Of a stretch of 6,912 nt of DNA, positions 1-5,106 are shown one piece after another. Origin of the DNA: Acidobacteriota bacterium (GTDB lineage: Bacteria; Acidobacteriota; Terriglobia; Bryobacterales; Bryobacteraceae); the NCBI GenBank assembly GCA_016871135.1, contig VFZQ01000287.1, positions 1 through 6,912 of the forward strand, written 5' to 3'. The notes beneath the pieces were generated by a model, which worked only from the letters and a program-made list of their open reading frames with translations, had not been told where the DNA came from and did no database searches. Every line of letters starts with the position of its first letter. Position 1 is the stretch's first letter. Made by a program: the position numbers and the translations under genes.

Positions 1-286
1 TGGCGCTCTTCACCGTTCCGGTGTAGTTCACGGTCATCTCATTGTCCTGCAGCTTCATCTTGATCGTGAAGCTCACCTTGTCGCCATCGATCTTGCCGTT
101 CTCAATCACGGATTCGCCCGCGAATGAGCTTACCGTTTTGCCGGTCAATTTCGCGCCATCGGCCTTGAAGTGGAACTCGCGCGTCACCTGCCCGTTCGGC
201 CCTTCGGCCGATGCCGTCCACGAACCGTCGATGTCGGCCGCCATGCAGCCCATCGCCATCACCGCTAGAATGAGAAGCTGTTTCAT
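1..286 (-). CDS. Small exported protein of unknown function, 3' part missing (cut by window edge)
   Basis: Reading the minus strand from the ATG at 286-284 gives 95 open codons to the window edge. Residues 1-17 (MKQLLILAVMAMGCMAA) look like a Sec signal peptide: a Lys near the start, a hydrophobic core, then small residues. The mature part would begin near DIDGSW. There is a Cys at residue 14, but the preceding residues do not make a good lipobox, so signal peptidase I cleavage is more likely than a lipoprotein. The mature part alternates charged and hydrophobic residues, with Asp-Gly-rich turns (KADGAKLTG, GKIDGDKVSF), which suggests a small beta-sheet domain. I recall similar DIDGSW-type secreted proteins from Solibacter-like Acidobacteriota, with no known function. 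The start is chosen because it opens the signal peptide; an in-frame stop lies about 16 codons upstream. No clear ribosome binding site is visible. The 3' end is outside the window, so total length is unknown. Confidence 0.78.
   Translation of the reverse strand, partial: MKQLLILAVMAMGCMAADIDGSWTASAEGPNGQVTREFHFKADGAKLTGKTVSSFAGESVIENGKIDGDKVSFTIKMKLQDNEMTVNYTGTVKSA
272..277 (+). promoter_or_regulatory. Possible ribosome binding site for the macrodomain gene
   Basis: The sequence GAGAAG ends 7 bases before the ATG at 285. It is a partial match to the anti-Shine-Dalgarno complement and lies inside the signal-peptide codons of the divergent minus-strand gene. It favours the 285 start over the in-frame ATG at 270, which has nothing similar in front of it. 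The match is weak. Confidence 0.4.
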
Positions 287-794
287 GCCGAGAGGATACC
301 AGAAAGCGATACGCGCCGATATCACGACTCTTCATGTCGATGTCATCGTGAATGCCGCCAACTCATCGTTGCTCGGCGGAGGCGGCGTCGACGGCGCCAT
401 ACATCGCGCGGCCGGGCCGGAACTGGTCGGCGAATGCCGATTGCTCGGCGGCTGCAATACAGGCGACGCGAAAATCACCAAAGCTTACCGGCTGCCGGCG
501 CGCCACATCATTCACACGGTAGGCCCGGTTTGGCGCGGCGGCGCTCACGGCGAAGCCGCGCTACTCGCGTCATGCTACAAGCGGTCGATCGAACTCGCCA
601 CACAAGCCGGCGCGCGGTCGATTGCGTTTCCCGCCATCAGCACCGGCATCTACGGCTATCCGAAGGAGCAAGCGGCACCCATCGCCGTCGCCGAGGCGGA
701 AGGGATCGACGAGGTAATCTTCTGCTGCTTCTCCGAGGACGATTTGGCGATTTATGAACGCCTGCTCAGTCGCCGACCTTATACATGTACTTGA
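285..794 (+). CDS. Macrodomain protein, probable O-acetyl-ADP-ribose deacetylase / ADP-ribosyl hydrolase (YmdB type)
   Basis: The 169-residue product is a single macrodomain. Visible motifs are DITTLHVDVIVNAANSS (12-28), the glycine loop GGGGVDGAIHRAAGP (31-45), HTVGPVWRGG (77-86) and PAISTGIYGYP (116-126). Asn26 and Asp36 line up with E. coli YmdB Asn25 and Asp35, which that family uses to remove acetyl from O-acetyl-ADP-ribose, and related proteins use to remove ADP-ribose from proteins. The enzyme should be cytosolic. The ATG at 285 leaves 11 residues before the DIT motif, close to YmdB; a possible weak Shine-Dalgarno GAGAAG lies at 272-277. An in-frame ATG at 270 is a less likely start. 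The segment between the last motif and the C-terminal strand (about residues 133-145) is roughly ten residues shorter than in YmdB. The 3' end overlaps hfq on the opposite strand. Family assignment is sure; substrate is not. Confidence 0.93.
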   Translation: MPRGYQKAIRADITTLHVDVIVNAANSSLLGGGGVDGAIHRAAGPELVGECRLLGGCNTGDAKITKAYRLPARHIIHTVGPVWRGGAHGEAALLASCYKRSIELATQAGARSIAFPAISTGIYGYPKEQAAPIAVAEAEGIDEVIFCCFSEDDLAIYERLLSRRPYTCT

Positions 795-1080
795 TGTTGG
801 CCTTGTACAGCAGCAGGTTCGGCGCGCCCTCGCGATTGACTTTGAGGCAACTCTTGTCGTACCACTCGATGACGCCCTGGATCACCTCTCCGTCAGTGAG
901 CAGGATCACCATCGGAGTCTTCGACTGCATCTGTTTCATGTAGTAGAAATTCTCGGCGTTGGTTTGTTCGGGCGGTACCGGCTTTTTAGCCGAGGCCGCC
1001 GGGGGACGTGAGGCTGGCATGTTTTCTCTGGGGGACACGAGATGCGGACGAATGAGTTTTCTAGTATTAGTTGGTTCCAC
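766..1080 (-). CDS. hfq: Hfq-family RNA chaperone, divergent, with N-terminal extension
   Basis: The 104-residue product ends in an Sm-like core (about residues 54-101): KTPMVILLTDGEVIQGVIEWYD is strand-for-strand like the Sm1 part of Hfq, and LYKANIKYMYK replaces the Sm2 signature YKHAIS. Hfq forms a hexamer ring that binds sRNA and mRNA in the cytosol. The resemblance to E. coli Hfq is partial: Gln41-Phe42 line up with Lys76-Ser77, His57 with Ala94, while Tyr55 and Lys56 are kept (Tyr92, Lys93). The rim RRER lines up with QMQSK. The first ~40 residues are a Pro/Ala/Lys-rich, probably disordered tail, and the protein stops almost directly after the core, so there is no C-terminal tail. The start is GTG, chosen for the strong Shine-Dalgarno 7 bases upstream; an internal ATG at residue 21 has no such site. 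The 3' end overlaps the convergent macrodomain gene by 29 bases. I recall acidobacterial Hfq proteins of this form. Confidence 0.88.
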   Translation of the reverse strand: MEPTNTRKLIRPHLVSPRENMPASRPPAASAKKPVPPEQTNAENFYYMKQMQSKTPMVILLTDGEVIQGVIEWYDKSCLKVNREGAPNLLLYKANIKYMYKVGD

Positions 1081-1087
1081 GGACCGA

Positions 1088-1095
1088 CTCCTTCC
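1088..1095 (-). promoter_or_regulatory. Strong Shine-Dalgarno of hfq
   Basis: On the minus strand this reads GGAAGGAG, with 7 bases before the GTG at 1080-1078. It is the strongest ribosome binding site in the window and decides the hfq start in favour of GTG rather than the downstream ATG. Confidence 0.85.
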
Positions 1096-1108
1096 GGCGA
1101 ACCCGCTC

Positions 1109-1147
1109 CATCGGCTTTATTTACAAGTATGAACAGAATATTTGCGC
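1109..1147 (-). promoter_or_regulatory. AT-rich island upstream of hfq, possible promoter region
   Basis: The 91 bases between holB and hfq contain a core of about 30 bases (1115-1144) that is strikingly AT-rich in a GC-rich window. On the minus strand it includes TATTCT, CATACT and TAAATA, each a partial -10 match. None has a convincing -35 at 16-18 bases; the best pairing is CGCAAA 17 bases before TAAATA. The long gap compared with the rest of the gene train and the strong hfq ribosome binding site suggest that hfq has its own promoter here. I see no hairpin plus T-run terminator after holB. Confidence 0.35.
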
Positions 1148-1171
1148 GCCGGCTGGAGGGAAGGTCTACCG

Positions 1172-2209
1172 CTATTGAAGCACACGCTCCCGCATCTCGA
1201 CAACCCAGGCGTCGAGAGCGATACCCTTTTGGATATTACGGCGAAGCAGGTCGATCAGTTCGTCGGTCTTTCTCACCGCACCGCGAATCCATGTAAATTC
1301 CACGGCGCCGGCCATCCCTTCCAGTTCGCGCCGCACATCCTGATTCCGTATCGCGGTACTTGGGTTGTAACGCAGCCACAGCATGTCTTCGAGCAGGACC
1401 AGCAGCACCTTCAGATGATTCTCCAGTTTTTCGCTGCGCGCCGCGTTGAGCGATTCGCACACCTTCGCCCAGTCGCTCCAGGGCAGCACACCCGCCGCCG
1501 CGCCAATCATCGCCATCATTTGCGCGCGCCGTTTGTCGTAGGCCGCCAAGTCGATCGAAGCCGCGATGCCCGGGCTGCCGGACGCCAGCGCCAATCGCCG
1601 CTGCGCGTGATCGAGCCCGCGCGATTTCGCGAACGCTTCCATCTCCGCCGCCGATAGAGGCGTGAGATAGAGCGGCACCGATCGCGATCGAATCGTCTGC
1701 AGCAAATCGTAGGCGTTCGCCGCCGTGCAGATCATGATGAGATACGGCGGCGGCTCTTCGAGAATCTTCAGCAGCGAGTTCGCCGCCTGCTCGTTGGCGC
1801 GGTCGATTTGATCGATCAGAAATACGCGGTGCTTGCCCTTCAACGGCGCAAACTGCGCGCGTTCTTTCAGGTACCGCATCTGTTGAATCGAGATCTGCCG
1901 GAGCGGGCCTTCGGGGCAGAAAGTCACGAAGTCCGGATGGGTCTGAAAGAGCAGCGGGTCGTCGGCGCGTTTATCGGCGGGCAGTTTGTCGCGCTCGTTG
2001 ATGGTCTCCACATTGCCGGGCAGGCTCAAGTCGTCGCGCTCGATCAAGTCGCCTTGGCCAAGCAATCTCGCGCCGAATCGCCGCGCGAGCGTGGCCTTGC
2101 CGATGCCCTCGGGTCCCGCCAGCAGAATCGTCTGCGGAATCCGCGATCCGGAGATCATTGTCTCCAGCGTCTCGGCCGCCGCGGCGTTGCCGTGAAAGTT
2201 CTCAAACAT
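1172..2209 (-). CDS. holB: DNA polymerase III clamp-loader subunit delta' (AAA+ ATPase-like)
   Basis: The product has 345 residues. It opens with MFENFHGN, typical of delta', followed by a P-loop GPEGIGKAT (32-40), THPDF (90-94), the segment RQISIQQMR (104-112), a Walker B-like stretch VFLIDQIDRANEQAANSLLK (129-148), EEPP (151-154) and TIRSRSVP (172-179), the site of the SRC sensor motif. Delta' is part of the clamp loader that places the beta sliding clamp on primed DNA. The P-loop has Ala where Ser/Thr normally binds magnesium, so ATP hydrolysis is doubtful, as in E. coli delta'. The four-cysteine zinc module that normally follows the P-loop is absent. The start at 2209 is preferred because the ORF upstream overlaps tmk and reads as Arg-rich nonsense; its first 8 bases overlap the tmk stop (ATGTTTGA), suggesting coupled translation. 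It is the last gene of the operon before the gap to hfq. Confidence 0.92.
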   Translation of the reverse strand: MFENFHGNAAAAETLETMISGSRIPQTILLAGPEGIGKATLARRFGARLLGQGDLIERDDLSLPGNVETINERDKLPADKRADDPLLFQTHPDFVTFCPEGPLRQISIQQMRYLKERAQFAPLKGKHRVFLIDQIDRANEQAANSLLKILEEPPPYLIMICTAANAYDLLQTIRSRSVPLYLTPLSAAEMEAFAKSRGLDHAQRRLALASGSPGIAASIDLAAYDKRRAQMMAMIGAAAGVLPWSDWAKVCESLNAARSEKLENHLKVLLVLLEDMLWLRYNPSTAIRNQDVRRELEGMAGAVEFTWIRGAVRKTDELIDLLRRNIQKGIALDAWVVEMRERVLQ

Positions 2210-2897
2210 CGGCGGTTGCCTTTCGCAACGAGTGCGCCGCGATATGCTCCTCCACCGCGCTCCAAATCGCCGCCGCGACCTCGTCGATCGATTGCCCCGC
2301 ATCGACGCGCCGGATTCGCGAAGGCTCCTGGTCGCACAGCCGCGCATAGGCCGCGCGCACACGATCGTGAAACTCGGCGGCTTCGTCGTCGATGCGCGTT
2401 TCATCCGGCGCGGCGGCGGCCGCGCGCTCCTGATTTCGCGCACGCGCGCGAGCCAAACCGACTTCACGGTCGACGTCGAGATACACCGTCAAATCCGGCT
2501 GCACCTCGCGGCAAGCGAAGCGGTGGATCTCGCGCACGATCCCCTCGCCAAGCCCGCGGCCGACGGCTTGGTAGGCAAGCGTCGAATCGGTGAATCGATC
2601 GGACACAACAACGCGCCCCTCAGCCAGCGCCGGTCGAATCCACTGATCGACGTTTTGTGCGCGACAGGCAAAATACAACAGCAACTCCGCGCGGCTCGAC
2701 AACTCCTGATTCGCCGAATCGAGCAGAATCTTCCGGATCTGCAAGCCGATCGGCGTGCCGCCCGGCTCGGCCGTTTCGAGCAGATCGTAGCCCTCGGCGC
2801 GCAGCCGGTCGATCAACAGCCGCATCTGCGTCGTCTTCCCGCTGCCGTCCATTCCCTCGAACGACAGAAACAGCCCTGGCCGCCGCGCGTCAGTCAT
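2202..2897 (-). CDS. tmk: Thymidylate kinase (dTMP kinase)
   Basis: The 231-residue product phosphorylates dTMP to dTDP with ATP, the committed step toward dTTP. It shows FEGMDGSGKTTQ (13-24) containing the P-loop, the substrate-side motif EPGGTPIG (44-51), Arg79 in the FACRAQ stretch, the DR[YF] motif SDRFTDSTLAYQ (99-110) and YLDVD (139-143). The P-loop carries Gly rather than Arg at the variable position, and the LID region (about 148-170) is rich in Arg (ARARARNQER), which is the pattern of type II bacterial enzymes. The LID holds a short Ala run (159-163) that makes it slightly longer than in E. coli. The ATG overlaps the upstream udg stop as ATGACTGA and the stop overlaps holB as ATGTTTGA. 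No Shine-Dalgarno is visible, in keeping with translational coupling. The tmk-holB pair is a common bacterial arrangement. No doubt about the assignment. Confidence 0.96.
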   Translation of the reverse strand: MTDARRPGLFLSFEGMDGSGKTTQMRLLIDRLRAEGYDLLETAEPGGTPIGLQIRKILLDSANQELSSRAELLLYFACRAQNVDQWIRPALAEGRVVVSDRFTDSTLAYQAVGRGLGEGIVREIHRFACREVQPDLTVYLDVDREVGLARARARNQERAAAAAPDETRIDDEAAEFHDRVRAAYARLCDQEPSRIRRVDAGQSIDEVAAAIWSAVEEHIAAHSLRKATADV

Positions 2898-3630
2898 AGA
2901 CGTAATGCAAAACCTTCTTCAAGTCTTCCCACGCTTCGCGCTTGGCGTTCTGGTTGTACTGGCGCAGCAGATAGGACGGATGATACGTCACCATCACGGG
3001 AATGTCGCGCCACTTCTGCCACTCGCCGCGCATCTTCGTCACGCCGATCTTGGTGTTGAGCAGAGCCTTTGCCGCCGTCGCACCGAGGACGCAGATCGCC
3101 TTCGGATTGATCGTCAGGAGTTGACGCGAAAGGAACTGCCCGCAGATCTCCATCTCATCGGCTTCGGGCGTGCGATTCTCCGGCGGGCGGCACTTCACCA
3201 CGTTGCAGATGTAGACATCGGGCCGCTTGATGGCGATGCCTTCCTTGGCCGCGGTGCCTTCGATCATCTGTGTCAACAACTGCCCCGCGCGGCCGACGAA
3301 CGGCAAGCCGCTGGCGTCTTCGTCGGCGCCAGGGCCCTCGCCGACAAACACAAGACGCGCCGATTCATTGCCCGATCCAAATACAATCTTGTTGCGCTGC
3401 TGGCACAACCGGCAGCGCTTGCAATCGCCGATGTCGGCGCGAATCGCGTCCATGGAATCGCCGGCGGGAGCGAGCGGAGGAAGTTCGAGCATGGTGGGAG
3501 GTTCGGGTTTCGGCTTCGGCGCCGGAGAGACTATGGTAACTGGCTTTGCCGCCGCCGCGCGTTTGTACAAGCTACGAACACCCAAATCCTGATAAAACTC
3601 CAAATAACGCCGCAGTTCGTCGTTGTGCAT
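2890..3630 (-). CDS. Uracil-DNA glycosylase, family 4 (iron-sulfur type)
   Basis: The 246-residue product should excise uracil from DNA. The catalytic core (about 60-246) has motif A GEGPGADEDASGLPFVG (97-113), NVVKCRPPENRTP (143-155) and the DNA-binding loop HPSYLLR (217-223). Four cysteines at 70, 73, 147 and 163 match the C-X2-C...C-X15-C spacing of the [4Fe-4S] ligands in family 4 enzymes such as that of Thermus thermophilus. These proteins were long annotated as phage SPO1 DNA polymerase-related. Residues 1-24 form a likely amphipathic helix (LRRYLEFYQDLGVRSLYKR), joined to the core by a Pro/Lys/Ala-rich linker (29-56), so the protein is longer than the ~200-residue core-only members. 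The start lies 6 bases after the coaBC stop, and the TAGG made by that stop codon may serve as a weak ribosome binding site. The stop overlaps tmk. Excising uracil beside a dTTP-supply gene is a sensible pairing. Confidence 0.94.
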   Translation of the reverse strand: MHNDELRRYLEFYQDLGVRSLYKRAAAAKPVTIVSPAPKPKPEPPTMLELPPLAPAGDSMDAIRADIGDCKRCRLCQQRNKIVFGSGNESARLVFVGEGPGADEDASGLPFVGRAGQLLTQMIEGTAAKEGIAIKRPDVYICNVVKCRPPENRTPEADEMEICGQFLSRQLLTINPKAICVLGATAAKALLNTKIGVTKMRGEWQKWRDIPVMVTYHPSYLLRQYNQNAKREAWEDLKKVLHYVYD

Positions 3631-3636
3631 GGAAGC

Positions 3637-4851
3637 CTACCGCGCGCTGTGCAGCGCAAGCCGCAATCGCAAAGCGTGATCGAGAATCTTGTGCGCGATG
3701 TCTTTCTTCGTCGCGCGTTCCACGGGAACCGTTTCGCCGGTCGACATCACCAGCGTCACCTCGTTCAGATCCGATCCAAACCCCGTGCCCGCGGCATTGA
3801 CGAAGTTGCCCACAATCATGTCGGCCTTCTTCACCTGCATCTTCCGCCGCGCTTCGGCCACCATGTCGTTGGTCTCGGCGGCAAATCCGATCAGCAAGCG
3901 GTCGCCCTTCTTCGCGCCTACTTCGGCGAGGATGTCCACGGTCGGATCCAGATCGAGGGTCACACGCGCCGCAGTCTTCTTGATTTTTTTGTCCGGCACG
4001 TTGGCGATATGATAATCGGCCACCGCGGCCGATTTCACCACGATGGTGGCCGCTTCCAAATTCGCCATCACCGCATCGCGCATCTCGGCCGCCGTTCGCA
4101 CGCGGACCACTTCGACGCCCAGCGGCGCGGCAATCTGCACCGGCCCCGAGACAAGGATCACACGCGCGCCACGCGCCACGGCTGCTTCCGCGATTGCGTA
4201 GCCCATCTTTCCGCTCGAACGGTTTGTGATGTATCGCACCGGGTCGATCGGCTCCTGCGTCGGCCCCGCGGTGATCACGAACGTCTCGCCATCGAGGTCC
4301 ATCTTGCGGCCCGCGCACGCGGCCACCGCATCGGCGATCAACTCCGGCTCGACAAGCCGCCCCGCGCCCACCGTGCCGCATGCCAGATCGCCCGCGTCCG
4401 GCCCGATAAACCGGTGGCCGCGCGCTTTCAGTGTCGCGACGTTCGCCGCCGTCGCCGGATGCTCCCACATGTTCGTGTTCATCGCCGGCGCCAGAATCAC
4501 CTGTCCCCGAAACGCCAAGTATAGCGTCGACAAGAAATCGTCCGCCAGTCCGTGCGCGAACTTCGCCAGCAAATCCGCGGTCGCCGGCGCGACCAGCAGG
4601 ATTTCGTTCTGCTGTGCGACTTCGATGTGCTCCACCGAACTGGACAGAATTTCATCCGCCGAACGGTTCCCGAAGAGATCGGTGATCACCTTCCGTCCGG
4701 TGAGAGCGGCGAAGGTAAGCGGCGTGACAAACTCACACGCCGATTTGGTCATAACCGTCGAAACGGTAAAACCATGCCGCATCAGCGCGCGGGCCAACTC
4801 CGCCGCCTTATACGCGGCGATGCCCCCGCCGACGCCAAGCGCGACGTTCAT
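3637..4851 (-). CDS. coaBC: Bifunctional phosphopantothenoylcysteine decarboxylase / phosphopantothenate-cysteine ligase
   Basis: The 404-residue protein carries out two successive steps of coenzyme A synthesis: the C-terminal CoaB half joins cysteine to 4'-phosphopantothenate with CTP, and the N-terminal CoaC half decarboxylates the product using FMN. In CoaC (1 to about 185) I see GGIAAYK (9-15), the catalytic His75 in VEHIE, the PXMNXXMW motif PAMNTNMW (122-129, Asn125) and the flap cysteine Cys158 in LACGTVGAGRL. In CoaB (from about 188) I see ITAGPTQEPIDPVRYITNRS (193-212, with Asn210), SAAVADY (274-280) and Lys289 in DKKIKK. His75, Asn125, Cys158, Asn210 and Lys289 match the E. coli numbering exactly. 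Position 8, usually Ser or Thr in the GxSGGIAAYK loop, is Gly. The start is the first ATG, 9 bases after the rpoZ stop. The rpoZ-coaBC order is found in many bacteria. Confidence 0.97.
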   Translation of the reverse strand: MNVALGVGGGIAAYKAAELARALMRHGFTVSTVMTKSACEFVTPLTFAALTGRKVITDLFGNRSADEILSSSVEHIEVAQQNEILLVAPATADLLAKFAHGLADDFLSTLYLAFRGQVILAPAMNTNMWEHPATAANVATLKARGHRFIGPDAGDLACGTVGAGRLVEPELIADAVAACAGRKMDLDGETFVITAGPTQEPIDPVRYITNRSSGKMGYAIAEAAVARGARVILVSGPVQIAAPLGVEVVRVRTAAEMRDAVMANLEAATIVVKSAAVADYHIANVPDKKIKKTAARVTLDLDPTVDILAEVGAKKGDRLLIGFAAETNDMVAEARRKMQVKKADMIVGNFVNAAGTGFGSDLNEVTLVMSTGETVPVERATKKDIAHKILDHALRLRLALHSAR

Positions 4852-4860
4852 GCCGGAAAC

Positions 4861-5106
4861 CTAGCCCTTGCTGCCGCGAGCCGCCAGCGCGGCGTCGCGA
4901 ATCGGATCCTCGTACTGCACCAGTCCGCGGCGAACTTCTTCCAGCGCGGTGACGGTGGCCTTCTTCGACGTGGTCGGCAGGAACGAACGCGCGCCGCTCT
5001 GAATCTGCCGCGCGCGCTTGGCGGCGACGATGATGTAGCGATAGGTTGAGGACTCCGTGTCGTCCGGGATAGCGTGGTGCGCGTTGCGTGTGGGGAATTC
5101 AGACAT
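4861..5106 (-). CDS. rpoZ: RNA polymerase omega subunit
   Basis: The 81-residue product carries the omega signature: YRYIIVAAKRARQIQSGA (22-39) followed by KKATVTALEEVRRGLV (48-63), which are the two conserved helices that clamp the C-terminal tail of beta'. Omega helps RNA polymerase assembly and, in some bacteria, forms part of a ppGpp site; that role cannot be judged from sequence here. The N-terminal 20 residues and the tail after residue 65 are not conserved. The ATG sits inside the gmk end as ATGTCTGA, and no good Shine-Dalgarno is visible before it, so translation is probably coupled to gmk. The gmk-rpoZ neighbourhood is one of the most widespread gene orders in bacteria and supports the call, which would otherwise rest on a short protein. 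Confidence 0.94.
   Translation of the reverse strand: MSEFPTRNAHHAIPDDTESSTYRYIIVAAKRARQIQSGARSFLPTTSKKATVTALEEVRRGLVQYEDPIRDAALAARGSKG

Noticed and set aside
42..284. Extension of the macrodomain gene upstream to an ATG at 42
   Set aside because: The added residues have no macrodomain or signal-peptide pattern and are antisense to the exported-protein gene; the 285 start gives the usual family length.
740..800. Terminator between hfq and the macrodomain gene
   Set aside because: Only a weak GGCGA/TCGCC pairing with a long loop and no T-run on either side.
2210..2467. Extension of holB upstream to an ATG at 2467
   Set aside because: The extra 86 residues are Arg/Ser-rich, unlike any delta' N-terminus, and lie wholly inside tmk. 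MFENFHG at 2209 is the typical beginning.
1808..2593. Plus-strand open frame antisense to holB and tmk
   Set aside because: Its second half is almost pure Arg/Pro/Ala with no motif; both opposing genes are certain.
3572..4468. Minus-strand frame of 298 codons inside coaBC in another frame
   Set aside because: Gly/Arg/Asp-rich low-complexity translation; the coaBC frame over the same bases is unambiguous.
2905..4524. Very long plus-strand open frame (539 codons) antisense to udg and coaBC
   Set aside because: It is rich in Arg and His, has no recognisable motif, and lies opposite two genes with complete catalytic residue sets. Long antisense frames are expected in GC-rich coding DNA.
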